From positions 868,001 to 932,000 of the forward strand of contig CP012815.1 of NCBI GenBank assembly GCA_001936135.1: DNA of 64,000 nt. Direction: 5' to 3'. The stretch comes from Saccharomycopsis fibuligera x Saccharomycopsis cf. fibuligera (lineage: Eukaryota > Ascomycota > Saccharomycetes > Ascoideales > Saccharomycopsidaceae). Under the pieces are notes generated by a model. The model saw only the letters and a list, made by a program, of their open reading frames with translations, was not told the origin of the DNA and did not search any database. Each line of letters begins with the position of its first letter. Positions within the stretch are counted from its first letter, which is position 1. Of this stretch, positions 10,916 through 21,292 are shown one piece after another. The translations under genes and the position numbers were made by a program.

Positions 10916-11880
10916 TGTTGGTGTTATTGGTATTATTTGAATGAGATTCAGGAGCAAGTTGCAGTGATTTTAATTGTTGATTGTTGTTTTGTGTTAATGG
11001 TGATGATGATGATATTAATAATAATAATAAGAGTAGAACGAGTTGAATGATTGCTTGAATCGAAAGGGATCTTTTGCTTATTTATACCTATGTTGAGCTG
11101 TGTGTGAGGAGACTGGAGATGATAATGAACGCAGGATCTACAGAGTAAGTGTACTGCTTACTGTAAGGAATGGCTGGAAATGTATAGCCGTTTGGATACA
11201 GGAATGCACCAAGCCTTCCGCTTCCAATAAAAGAAGAAATTTCAATATATCACTGTATACGCTGAAGCCAAAAAGGGCAAAAAAAGATACAAGCAAGAAT
11301 GCGACCCAACTAATAAATGCCGATCCTTTCAGCTTATGCCCTGCCCTGCCCTGCCCTGTGCTGCCACCATCCATAGTATACACTTACTATGTTGGCTAAA
11401 ACAAAACACATTGTACAATTCACTAAAAACGAAGGCAGCTATTTTTGGAGACCGCCGCCCTGTGTTGTTGCCACTTACCATAAAACTTGACGAGATGACA
11501 GGAATGCAAAGTGCTATATTCTGCAGGAAAACAATAAGGTTTCGGGCTGCATTTAGCGGCGCCCCGATGTGGCTATTTGTGTTTATGCAGGGCAACGCAC
11601 ATTGATACCGTTCTTGAGTACGATGGTTTCTATTTTTACGTATACTATGTTGTTCCCTGGAGCGGCCAGAAGGGACACAGTGTTGATCAAAGCACTAAGC
11701 GGTGGAAGAATGTGGTGCACAACTGAACCGAGAATGCTAGAACAGGGCGTATGACGGTTGAAGTTCGTTGATTTGGTACTACGTCGCCACGAAAAAGAAT
11801 AAAATATCGTTGTTTTTTATAATAAAATAAACTAGAGCAAAGTAACAAAGTATATCAAAAAGCATCACCAGCAGCCTCGC
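10916..11880. other. Spacer upstream of peptide A and downstream of the NmrA-like gene
   Basis: Contains the promoter of peptide gene A and a (CCCTG)n microsatellite at about 11336-11357. Two overlapping frames on opposite strands at 11329-11605 look like chance products of that repeat and its flanks. No gene supported. Confidence 0.5.
11079..11086 (-). promoter_or_regulatory. TATA box of peptide gene A
   Basis: TATAAATA on the minus strand, 164 bases before the start codon at 10915. Paralogue C has a TATATATA at nearly the same distance. Confidence 0.55.
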
Positions 11881-12834
11881 TTAATCTTCATATGGCTTTG
11901 GGATAATGTCGGTGCTTCTAGCGACGAGTTCTCTGACACTTTCTGGTTTCTTGCCAGTAAGTTCCTCGATATCGTTGCTGAGGTACGACAAAAATCCTCT
12001 GTTGATACAATCAGCATTTTCTGCCAAATCTAAACCACAAAGTGGCAACAAAGACTTGGACATTTGTGGAGTAAGTTCTCTTGGAGTACCAATCATCTCG
12101 TAATATTTGTAAAGCTCTTCCTTGGTTCTGTTGACAAACTTACATTCCCAGCCAGTGACCTTGTTGATTTCGGTGTAAATGTCATACTCAGAAATTAATT
12201 CAGGACCAGCACAAACATAGGTACGGTAAAGTTCACCCTTACCGGCAACTAAGTACCCACCAACAATACCACAGTCGTCTCTGGAGACGAAACTGCATTT
12301 TTTCTCGTAACAGTTGCTGACCCAAACGTCACCCACTCTTTGGGAAGCTGGAGCGTACCATTTCAAGGTGTTGTTGATGTAAAGGTTGTTTCTTTGCAAT
12401 GTCCATTCAAGACCAGAGGCTTTGACACTCTCTTCAGCATCTCTGTGATCAGCCTGCACTTGTGGAGTATTTTCCTCAACTTCGGCCCCCATAACGGAAG
12501 TATAGTGGAGACGCTTGACGCCGGATTCCTTGGCAGCTTGGATACAGTCTTTGTATTGCTTTCTTCTCTTTTCACCGAAATCCCAAGTGGAAATGATGCA
12601 GACAACTTCAGCTTCAGCATCTTTGAAGGATCTGGTCATACTTTCGTAATCGTTGAAGTCAGTGTAGTATGCTTTAACACCGCTTTTCAACCATTTGTTG
12701 AGCTTTTTTGGCTCAATCTTGGTCAAGTTGGATGAACCGACAGCGACCTGGTCAGCTGGAACCAAGGTCAATAAGGTTTCGATGATCTTACCACCCAAGT
12801 TACCGGAAGCACCGCAAACAAAGTATCTGCCCAT
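11881..12834 (-). CDS. NmrA-like NAD(P)-binding oxidoreductase
   Basis: This 317-aa protein has an N-terminal Rossmann motif GASGNLGG at residues 8-15 after a beta strand, the NAD(P)-binding signature of the atypical short-chain dehydrogenase (NmrA/isoflavone-reductase/quinone-reductase-like) family. Further family features are VKRLHYTSVMGAE around residue 105 and the ADHRDAEESVKASGLEWTL region that forms the substrate pocket. Members reduce quinones or aldehydes, or sense NADP. The substrate cannot be told from sequence. Likely cytosolic, with no targeting signal or membrane segment. The start is the first ATG, after a T-run (A-rich on the coding strand) leader. TATAAAAG lies 173 bases upstream. 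Strong codon bias suggests good expression. Confidence 0.85.
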   Translation of the reverse strand: MGRYFVCGASGNLGGKIIETLLTLVPADQVAVGSSNLTKIEPKKLNKWLKSGVKAYYTDFNDYESMTRSFKDAEAEVVCIISTWDFGEKRRKQYKDCIQAAKESGVKRLHYTSVMGAEVEENTPQVQADHRDAEESVKASGLEWTLQRNNLYINNTLKWYAPASQRVGDVWVSNCYEKKCSFVSRDDCGIVGGYLVAGKGELYRTYVCAGPELISEYDIYTEINKVTGWECKFVNRTKEELYKYYEMIGTPRELTPQMSKSLLPLCGLDLAENADCINRGFLSYLSNDIEELTGKKPESVRELVARSTDIIPKPYED

Positions 12835-13006
12835 TATTGTAGTTTTTTTTTTTTTGAAAAAATAAGGATTTGGAATAGAAGAAATAATTAAATCAAAAAA
12901 AAAAAATTATTTGATAATGATTAAATTTAACTTAAAAAACAAAAAAAAAAAGAATAAAATAAAAAGGACGGTCAGACAACAACAAAATTTTGGGGAGATG
13001 GTGGAT

Positions 13007-13014
13007 CTTTTATA
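13007..13014 (-). promoter_or_regulatory. TATA box of the NmrA-like gene
   Basis: TATAAAAG on the minus strand, 173 bases before the start codon at 12834, with an A-rich leader in between. Confidence 0.55.
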
Positions 13015-13503
13015 CCTTTTCAAAACAGCCTTCTAGAGTGTTTACAACGCCCTGTTATTCCCAACCGTAGCCAACGTGTTATCTTAGCTATATGTTGTGT
13101 TACATAAAGACATACACATATATACATACATTGCAGGCGTAAATCCACGCACGGTCCCCATTTATCATCCTCCGCCCTCGCAAAGAGACCTGAACGGTCC
13201 CTCCTACAAAGCATATTGAGTGCTGCTGTCCAAAATAAAACAAACGAGATGCATTAGTTTCTGAGGACCACCTAATTATATGCAAACGTTTCCATGTTGA
13301 TCTTCCTTTTTTTTTTTTTTTTTTTTTTTTTTCATTTCTACTTTTGCTTTTGTTTCTGTTTCTGTTGGTTTTGCCAGTATTAACCCCACCTTTTAATGTT
13401 GCGGCGATATATAATTGCTGTGGTTATTGCAGCTATTGTAGTTATTGCCGACATCGAGGCAATTGCACCTAGTAATACCATACCATACCATACTATATCT
13501 GGA

Positions 13504-13519
13504 TAGAGCTATAGCTCTA
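13504..13519. repeat. Perfect 16-bp palindrome
   Basis: TAGAGCTATAGCTCTA is its own reverse complement, just right of a CCATA tandem. It could be a dimeric regulator site or chance. Confidence 0.5.
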
Positions 13520-13638
13520 CGCCGTGTTTCTCATCCAGGTGCACATAAACATATATGCTCTTTAACCGCAGTTGTAGTATAGATGATTTTCTAGGAGAGA
13601 GCTAGTTCAAGTTTATATGGTAAGCAGAAGCGGATGAT

Positions 13639-14112
13639 CTAAAATTTAGTTAGTTTTGCACCAGAGCTCATCGCCAGTGTACAAATATTAAAAAACTGAG
13701 TGTCGTCGCCATTGTGATTGCCTAAAATAATAAACCGGCAAACTTCTGTGAAAGAAACAACACCTAACACAATATCTAAAGTTTTAGGCATCTGAAAATG
13801 AGTCAAGTAATTAATTTTTTCTGGGTCTCCAACCGGCTCAAAGTCCATCGAAATGTCATTATCAAGAATAATTACAGCATTCAGGACCCAAAGGCACGAA
13901 ATATACGACTGGCCACGGGACACTCTCTCTCGTACCAGTATCTGAAAGTATCCGCAATTTTAACCGAAAGAACCAGCTGGCATAAATATATTACTATAGT
14001 CAATATTCAATTGATCCAAATAATGTACCGAAGATCCTAACGCATATATGCAGTCGCATGCCACGTCCCGTTTCCTCGGCGATCGATTCCATTTTAACGA
14101 CACAATAGCATA
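13639..14112 (-). pseudogene. Possible decayed gene of unknown family
   Basis: A minus-strand frame of more than 100 codons ending at 13639 has no ATG start near its 5' end. It reads with ordinary amino-acid composition and clustered motifs (LDNDISMDFEP, GDPEKINYL, GNHNGDDTQFF). The same frame stays open again further upstream, which suggests an old broken gene with at least one interruption. No family was recognised. An 80-aa frame also exists on the opposite strand and chance frames of this length occur elsewhere in the window, so confidence is low. Confidence 0.2.
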
Positions 14113-14407
14113 CTATATAGCATATATATACATAAATCTACGAGCTGATATGCCAGCAAAACCGTTTGACGATCAAGGGCTCGGTCGAAGGCAGGCTGTG
14201 TATTGTTGAACGTTGAACGTTACGTCGCCGGTGCCCAACTTTCGATGAACAGCAGTCGTATTACACACAAAATGTAACATATAACAAATGGCTAATGGCT
14301 GATGTAAAGTGTACACGGAATGACGGGAATGACGGTAATGGCAGACTTGTTGCTACTATTTACGTAGTCTGCTAACTGGCAAACTACCGTGGTTAGGAAG
14401 ATCGTCT

Positions 14408-14427
14408 AAAATACTACGGAGTATTTT
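14408..14427. repeat. Short perfect hairpin
   Basis: AAAATACT and AGTATTTT flank a 4-base ACGG loop. It lies in the gene-poor region; no T run follows directly, so a terminator role is not indicated. Confidence 0.45.
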
Positions 14428-15984
14428 CCGTGTTTAGTGTGAAATAATATCCAGGATATATCTTGGCAACGACAAATGGCCTTCTCGGTATCTGTTGTTC
14501 GCTTGATTACCGGAGCTAAGACCAGTGAGAAAAAATTATTCTATTTTTTAATTTTTTTTTTTATTTATCTCATTGCCGAGGTTGTCCTGCATCTAGGGTT
14601 GGCCACGTATACTTTTATTTTGTAGCTATCAAGTTTCAAAACTTTGACTCGCCCTTGCACTCACGAGGTGCGTCGCTTTTCCAGTGCACATTGCTTAGTA
14701 TAGCTCAACCTAGCCAGCTTGCTTTTGACGGTTGCATCAAGGTCAATTCAAAGATTTTAAATTTTGAGGACAGAAAATTTTTATCGTTTGAAACAACGCA
14801 AATAAGGGCTTTTGATGAAAACAAAAGAAAAAAAAATAATGCAATGGAAAAACAAGTGGCACTAAAAATGAAGTTAACCACTAGTTTGAGTGGTGTTGTG
14901 CATTATATGCATGTCGAGCACTAGCTTGAAAAAAATTGAATTATTCGTCCTGCACAACAACCGTTCCGTGGCATGCCACAGTGTGTCTCGGGGACTTTTT
15001 AAACATAGGTGGGCGTACTTTAATTCTTTGAAATTGAGATTTTTTAAACACTATTTCGCACATGTGTTTTATACAAGTTGTTTTGAGTCCGACTTGAAAG
15101 AGCGAGCATTTTTGAAGAACCAAATATTGATTTTCCTCCTACATACACCGCCGCATAAGTTGGTCGGTTGGTATACACTATACGAGCTTGCGATGTTGCA
15201 TCATGGCAAATCCTCTTGTGCTGCATTTGGGTTGGAACAACAGGTAAAAAGGCATAGTTCGGTGTGCGCAATTCTTTACCTCTGTAGACTTACAGATAAA
15301 CGTCTTCAATACAATGAGGCTTATTAACGATTGTCATTGGGATTGAAGTAAATAACTCTTGCATTTTGTACACCAACTACAAAGTTGTATCCCATTCTTT
15401 ATCCCAAAGTCTTATCAGTTGTTTGCATTTTCTGGTTTGTTTTTCAGTAGCTTAAACAGCTAAGAAAATTGACAAATCTTGAATCAAAGTTTGTCGCATA
15501 ATCTGTTTTATTGACTCGGTGGACTTAGGTACACTTCGCCCCCGGTTTGTCTTTCAAGCCATTGTTGAGCAGAAATACTCATTTACGGCATGATAGATTT
15601 TAGTGTGCATGTCGTACCGTGCACCGTGCTCCTTAATATGCATAGTAAATTTGAAACTTTATGGGACCTTGGGGATTAAAATATGAAGAAAGTGGCTGAT
15701 GGATGCTGAGCAGCACCTCATATTATAATGCTACAGGGGGTATAATCCGCAACAACGGTGTATACAAATTTCCTTACTTTACAGTATCACCCGGACATTT
15801 TATACACCCCCTGCCGACACTCGCGACGCAACAATCACGAGGGCGGCTCCAACCGCTATCAGTGGATGTCGGTACTAAAGTGTTTAAAGCTGTGACAGGA
15901 CATTTTCACGGTGAGTAATCCTCGGGGCATATCTACAGATATCTATCAAAGACACTCAAAGCACACACCAAGCATACCCAAAAC

Positions 15985-16971
15985 ATGTCCCGCAAGCTCC
16001 TCTCCATCCAGTCCCATGTTGTCCATGGCTACGTTGGGAACAAGGCCGCCACATTTCCACTTCAGCTTCGAGGCTGGGACGTCGATGCTTTGAACACTGT
16101 GCAATTCTCCAATCATCCAGCATACGGCGCTTTCGCTGGTATCAGATATCCAGCCAGCGAGGTCTTAGCCATTTACAAAGAAATGCTAGAAACTGCTCAG
16201 GTATCGCATAACGTGCTTCTCACTGGGTATGTGCTTGATGCTGACACTTTGAACGCGGTGAGACAGATATCTAATCTTGCCAAACTGCGCAATCCGAAGC
16301 TCAAATGGTTTCTTGATCCCATCTTGGGCGATAACGGAAAATTATACGTTCAGCCAGAAATCTTGCCAATATATAAAAGCATCCTAACGGACGAAGACAG
16401 TGCGGTGTTTCTTGTGACTCCAAACCAGTTTGAGATGGAGTTGTTGACAGAGATCAAGATCACTAGCTTGCAAAGTTTGGCCGAGGCAATACGCAAGTTT
16501 CATCAATTGTACCCATTGGTGCAGAACGTGGTGGTGACGTCGGTAGAGCTTAGTTCGGATTCAGGGACAATAATATGTGCCGCATCATCATATTCAGAAG
16601 CAACAAATCACAATGAAAATTCCAAGAATTTTGCTTATTTCAAAATATCCACTATTAATGGAATCTTTTTTGGCTCCGGTGACTTATTCTCCGCGTTGTT
16701 GGCTGACTCATACATCAAGAACGAGGAAGCTCTGCTTGGTAACCATTCTCAGCAAGAAATCTTGGAAGCTTGCTTAAGCGAAGTCTTAACCATAATGGAA
16801 AAAGTGCTTAAACACTCATATGACCATCAGGTTAAATTGTTGAAGCAACAAGGGGAACCAGTTCTGGGTAGCGAGAAAATTAAAGTTAATGATTTGAGAA
16901 TCATTCAAAGCAAGCAGTTCTTCTTGTCCCATGAGAAACAGTATCAGGTCTTCCCCTATACTTTGGAATGA
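15985..16971 (+). CDS. BUD16: Pyridoxal kinase (Bud16/Bud17 type)
   Basis: This 328-aa enzyme phosphorylates pyridoxal, pyridoxine and pyridoxamine with ATP in vitamin B6 salvage, in the cytosol. Ribokinase-superfamily features are clear: SHVVHGYVGNKAATFPLQ near residues 10-27, LLTGYV near 77, DPILGDNGKLYV near 112, TPNQFEMELLT near 151, and the catalytic anion-hole motif GSGDLFSALLAD near 230, with the Asp expected to act as base. Length fits the yeast proteins (about 312-317 aa). The start is the first ATG of the frame after an A/C-rich leader. The gene is convergent with MST1, 483 bases downstream. Bud16 versus its paralogue Bud17 cannot be separated by eye. No defect was seen. Confidence 0.9.
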   Translation: MSRKLLSIQSHVVHGYVGNKAATFPLQLRGWDVDALNTVQFSNHPAYGAFAGIRYPASEVLAIYKEMLETAQVSHNVLLTGYVLDADTLNAVRQISNLAKLRNPKLKWFLDPILGDNGKLYVQPEILPIYKSILTDEDSAVFLVTPNQFEMELLTEIKITSLQSLAEAIRKFHQLYPLVQNVVVTSVELSSDSGTIICAASSYSEATNHNENSKNFAYFKISTINGIFFGSGDLFSALLADSYIKNEEALLGNHSQQEILEACLSEVLTIMEKVLKHSYDHQVKLLKQQGEPVLGSEKIKVNDLRIIQSKQFFLSHEKQYQVFPYTLE

Positions 16972-17454
16972 GCGGCTCAGAAAAAATATAAGAAAAGCAA
17001 AGTACCTTAAAATAAAATCGTCTCCCCCCTTCCATTGGCTAAGAAGTGCATTGCATATTTGCAAAAATTTGGGATACATCATTTACAATCACTTGTATAT
17101 AACTTTGTGAAAGCACATTTTCGTACAAAACGTACTGGTTACCACTTAAATCCTCTTGCTCAGAAAGAGTCATATCATACATCATCACTAATTAACAGCA
17201 TTGAACAGTTCACAGTAATATCAAAATCCTCCATTCCACTTAGCTTTTTCTATCTTTTTTTTTTTTTTTCGCATTTGACTACATAATAAAAATATACATT
17301 ATGCTTACTTGAACAAAGCAAAGCCTAATAATACTAAGTTTTATTCTAAAACATTGCTCTATATTATAATGCAGGATTACATAGAAACATAAATGCCAAC
17401 TACCGCCCTCCTATATACAGAATTTCATTTCAACTTTTAAAAAAAATTTAAAAA
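16972..17454. other. Convergent 3' region of BUD16 and MST1
   Basis: AT-rich DNA with a T run near 17258-17269 and an ATATAA-rich stretch, as expected for two facing 3' ends. No gene seen. Confidence 0.6.
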
Positions 17455-19122
17455 CTACTCATAATTTTTCTCCAAATCTATAAATTTTTCCAACACTTTT
17501 TCCACTGGCAATTTTTCAATCTCATTAGTATACAAATTTTTTAAAGCAACGGTTTCATTGGCAACTTCCTCATCACCAATGGTGATCAAATAATTGTAAG
17601 ATTTCTTGTATGCGTCTTTAATTCTTTTGCCTATTGGCTCTGCACGATCATCAATGTGGATATTGAACTCGTGCATTGTTAATGGTGACAATTCATTGAA
17701 TTTGTCAGAATCTTTCTCAGCTTCACCGTGCTGCTTGGCATTCTTAAACTTTGTCAATTCAACCCCCTTGCCATTGTTCAACAAGTACTCTTTCACATAT
17801 TCAGCATACCACAGATGTTTTTCTGGGCTGACGGGAATAATTTTCGCTTGGTTACTGTTAAGCCAAAATGGCCACTTGCCACCAAAATGATCAATCAAAA
17901 TTGCCAAGAATCGTTCCACTGAACCAAATATCGCTCTATGAATGATAATTGGTACTTCTTTCGTACCATCTGGCTTTGTAAATTCTAAGTCAAAGCGCTT
18001 AGGTAACTGGAAATCCAACTGGATAGTTGCAGTTTGATGAAACTTGGCAAATCTGTCTTGCAAAATGATATCAATTTTAGGACCATAAAATGCCCCGTCA
18101 CCTTCATTCAATTCCCATTTTTTCCCCAACTTGTCCAAGATCCCCACGAGAGTGCCTTCAGCCTTTTCCCATTCTTCAGCTTCTCCGATAAACTTGTTGT
18201 TCTTTGGTCTTGTACTAAGCAAGATTTTGAAATCGTTCAACCCGAACTGCTTATAAACAAGTTCAATCAATTGCAAATTTTGCAAAATTTCTTTCTCTAA
18301 ATGGTCAAATGAACAGAAAATATGGCCGTCATCTTGATGGAATCTGCGCACTCTGGTAAGCCCTGACAATGCTCCTGAGGCTTCATTACGATGCAATGAT
18401 GAGAAATCACTGTATTTCACCGGCAATTCGTTGTAGGATTTGGGGAATTGTTTATAAATCAAACAGTGACCGGGACAGTTCATTGGTTTGAGGCCATAGA
18501 TTTCTTCACTTGACGATTCACTCTCGTGCGAGTATTCTGTCTCGTGATGATGATCATGTTGATGCGCACTTGAGGCGTCGATCTCAGTAGCAGCTTCAGC
18601 AGCAGCCTGTTGCTCTTCAACCACCTCAGTAGCATCTTTTTGGCGATATATCTTAAACATATCTTCATTATAATATTTCCAATGATTACTAACTTCAAAC
18701 AAATCCTTTTTGTAAATCAAAGGCGTAATCACCTCATTAAAACCCAATTTTTTTGTCTCTTGCAATTTGATAAATTCAATCAACTTGTTGAATAATTTGG
18801 CTCCATTTGGTAAAAAAAACACTGAACCAGGGGAATATTTATGTAACATGTAAAGCTGCTGCTTAGTGGCGATGGAAAAATTGTTTAATGCGGCATTTTG
18901 CAGAATGGTGGTTTTATCATTGACATTTTTTTTCTTGTTTTGTTTCTTGTTGGTTTTTTGACTTTGTTTGACTAATTCATTTGCATTGGCATTAGCATTG
19001 ACATTAGAATTGATACTGGATGCAGTAGCATTATCAGCAGCACCAGTAACAGTGGAGTTGAACCGCTTGGTAACAATAGCCCGTCGAGCGGTGCAAGTGC
19101 TTCTAATCCAGGGTCTAAACAT
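17455..19122 (-). CDS. MST1: Mitochondrial threonyl-tRNA synthetase
   Basis: This 555-aa class II aminoacyl-tRNA synthetase charges mitochondrial tRNA-Thr. The N-terminus MFRPWIRSTCTARRAIVTKR is basic and hydroxylated, a typical matrix-targeting signal. Catalytic landmarks in order: MNCPGHC near residue 214, motif 2 as RVRRFHQDDGHIF near 258, the YGPKIDI region near 343, motif 3 as HRAIFGSVERFLAIL near 397. A C-terminal anticodon-binding domain runs from about 430 to 555. It is longer than S. cerevisiae Mst1 (462 aa) because of an Asn-rich and Lys-rich stretch after the presequence and a Glu/His/Ser-rich insertion (about 167-210) directly before MNCPGHC. No N-terminal editing domain is seen, as in other yeast mitochondrial ThrRS. 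The start is the first in-frame ATG. Confidence 0.93.
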   Translation of the reverse strand: MFRPWIRSTCTARRAIVTKRFNSTVTGAADNATASSINSNVNANANANELVKQSQKTNKKQNKKKNVNDKTTILQNAALNNFSIATKQQLYMLHKYSPGSVFFLPNGAKLFNKLIEFIKLQETKKLGFNEVITPLIYKKDLFEVSNHWKYYNEDMFKIYRQKDATEVVEEQQAAAEAATEIDASSAHQHDHHHETEYSHESESSSEEIYGLKPMNCPGHCLIYKQFPKSYNELPVKYSDFSSLHRNEASGALSGLTRVRRFHQDDGHIFCSFDHLEKEILQNLQLIELVYKQFGLNDFKILLSTRPKNNKFIGEAEEWEKAEGTLVGILDKLGKKWELNEGDGAFYGPKIDIILQDRFAKFHQTATIQLDFQLPKRFDLEFTKPDGTKEVPIIIHRAIFGSVERFLAILIDHFGGKWPFWLNSNQAKIIPVSPEKHLWYAEYVKEYLLNNGKGVELTKFKNAKQHGEAEKDSDKFNELSPLTMHEFNIHIDDRAEPIGKRIKDAYKKSYNYLITIGDEEVANETVALKNLYTNEIEKLPVEKVLEKFIDLEKNYE

Positions 19123-19869
19123 CTTTGTTAACCTTTTAACCTTGCTGTTTTCGTGCCCTGCGGTGGGAGATAAAAGGACTGAAAACTAGCTCTCTTATAG
19201 CGAGCGCCTGAATCTCATATATTCTCGTCTTGTATCGATCGCTTATTTTCAGATCTCCACAAGAAATGCGAAAAATATTAATGCGCTTCCCTGCAATGAG
19301 TTCCGGTTATTGTATCAGGTGATATTTACCCTCGTAATATAAATAATTATTCCTCAGTTACAATTGAATTAAAAATAACAGAAACCATTTTTATAGATAG
19401 AAACTAACAAATTGTTGAACATATAGTGTAAAGTGATGTATTAGTATAGATCCAGCTAACTAATTTGAAGAAAAAAAAAGAATAAAATAATAGCGAAAAG
19501 GGAGTGGAAAAGACCAAAAGGGATTGAGTAAATTAATTGGCATAATAATATGATATAAAATGACAATTGAAAAACCCAAGCAACCGAAGCAGCCAAAGCA
19601 CCAAAAGTATGGAAGAACTGAAGTAAAAAACAATTGTAAGGTAATAGTACAGAGGAGGTGTAACGAACTTATTGAAATGAGTTGTACACTTTGACCATTA
19701 TAACTTTTTGTCATGAGGGAAGAACAGAAGGTTAGTGCCATAATCATGGGTGTAAATAGCAGTCAAGGAATGGTGGATGACAATTGATAATGGTAGGTAA
19801 AAGGGAAACATTGGGGGTGGTGTGTGTGTGTGTGTGTGTGTATTAACGAAGTCATAGGATAGAATTTAC
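19123..19869. other. Spacer between MST1 and peptide gene B
   Basis: MST1 promoter (TATAAGAG on the minus strand at 19191-19198), then AT-rich DNA, ending in the 3' flank of peptide gene B with a GT microsatellite. A 95-aa minus frame at 19460-19747 lacks coding character. Confidence 0.5.
19820..19842. repeat. GT dinucleotide microsatellite
   Basis: About eleven uninterrupted TG units, 28 bases downstream of the stop codon of peptide gene B. Confidence 0.9.
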
Positions 19870-19998
19870 TTATAATTCAGCTTCAAAAGCTGCTCTTCTA
19901 GCAATCATAACTTCTTGAACATTAACTGGAATTGGAGCAGCAGAAACAGAAGCAGCCAAAGCCAAGATGACAGTGTTAGCGACAGTAGAAAATTGCAT
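19870..19998 (-). CDS. Small secreted-peptide precursor, paralogue B
   Basis: This 42-aa frame starts MQFSTVANTVILALAASVSA, a signal peptide, followed by APIPVNVQEVMIARR and the C-terminal AAFEAEL. An upstream in-frame ATG would add 22 residues, but the family start MQFST is shared by three genes and gives a proper signal peptide, so it is chosen. Codons are strongly biased to preferred yeast codons. Residues 1-37 are nearly collinear with paralogue A, and the end AAFEAEL differs from AAFDNEL only at two places. A dibasic ARR suggests Kex2-type processing. No clear TATA box was found. No known family was recognised. Confidence 0.75.
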   Translation of the reverse strand: MQFSTVANTVILALAASVSAAPIPVNVQEVMIARRAAFEAEL

Positions 19999-21292
19999 TG
20001 TTGATGTTGTTGTTGTTATTAGGATAGTTGTGTTGTAAAGGCTGTAAAGATTGCAAAAAATCAAAGAAATTGCTGTAGTAGTAATTGATTGTTGTTGTTA
20101 TAATTATTATTTGATGATGATTATAATAAAATGATATGTCGATTCTCTTAAATCAGATACATCGTTATTCTTTAAATAATAAATTCTGAAAGAATCCTTC
20201 CAGTATGATAGGCATAGTTATTTACACTCATTCCAAAGTTCATAGCTCGAAAGTACTGAAAAAGGCGCTAATTAGCCCTGGTCAAGGCTCAAAGTTTTCA
20301 CGCCCTTTAGGAAATGTAGGCTTGGATAACTTAGGGCTATTGTCCAGTGTATGTAAAATATAAAAATAGAAAATTAGCAGGCGCTGGAAAAAGAAAAAAA
20401 CTGCCTAAAGTTTATAGTTTCAAGGCTCATTCCCTTTGATTGTCATCATTGCTATGGCATGGTATACGGCAATTATTAACAAAATACACCGCTTCACTAC
20501 TGTCTAGTGGGAAAAGGAGAATTAAAGGGCATTTTGCAGCTCTGCGGGTTCTGATTACGGCTACATCAATCTACACACAACTGCATAAGTGTACATATGG
20601 CATGCATTTGCTTCTGTTGCGTAGATCGCTGGAAAAAAATCACCGACAGTTGAGCTGGAGAGACTGGTCTCTCTGCGACAAACTGTAATCGTGAATTTGA
20701 TGTTTCCCACAACGGAACAAACATACATGGCCTGAAAAGCTATCAGAAAAGTTGAATATTATTATAGGCAGTGAGAGTGGCGCCCTTGTGGGCTAGTTTC
20801 TTTGAGCCGAAGATTATTCAAATACCTTATTTATTAGCAGTGACTCTCCATTAAGATGTGTAGAATTTGGTTTGAAGATTACTAGATAGAATCATAGTTT
20901 AAGGGCATGGCTCAATCAAAAGAAGATATAAAAATATAGACAATATAAATTTTTGAGCACATGTCCTCTAGCTGCTTCTTTGTAAAATTTAGGCCAACCA
21001 ATATATGGAAAAATAGCTTTTTTTAAAAAGAAGGAATTGATTTCCATATAATGATAACTAAAAGTCTTTACACTTTGCTTTTTAGAGTAATAACAAAATA
21101 TTAAATTGAACAGAACTATCTATAGTAAGCAAGACAATAATTATAAGGGATAAGAAACAAGAAATAAAAAACAAAATAAGACTAAAACATAGAGAAAGAA
21201 GAAATGAAAAGTTGCAAAATACATCCAGTGTATTGTATTAGCCTCTTGAAATGTGAAGCCAGAAGAAATTAGGTGTGCTTGTGGAAAGTGAT
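19999..21292. other. Spacer between peptide genes B and C
   Basis: AT-rich DNA without a convincing gene; it must hold the promoter of gene B on its left and the 3' flank of gene C on its right. An 82-aa plus frame at 20440-20688 has no recognisable feature. Confidence 0.5.

Larger units (their letters stand above)
12835..15984. other. 3.1 kb gene-poor region
   Basis: The left part is the promoter of the NmrA-like gene, with TATAAAAG on the minus strand at 13007-13014. The rest has no confident gene. It contains a T run at 13309-13332, a CCATA tandem and a perfect palindrome near 13480-13519, a possible decayed gene (13639-14112), a hairpin at 14408-14427, and short direct repeats (GTTGAAC pair near 14204-14219, GGAATGACG pair near 14316-14334). 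The open frames at 14655-15327 have no family resemblance. Confidence 0.5.

Noticed and set aside
14890-15327. 145-codon plus frame in the gene-poor region
   Set aside because: It begins at a GTG, overlaps frames on both strands, and has a composition typical of chance translation.
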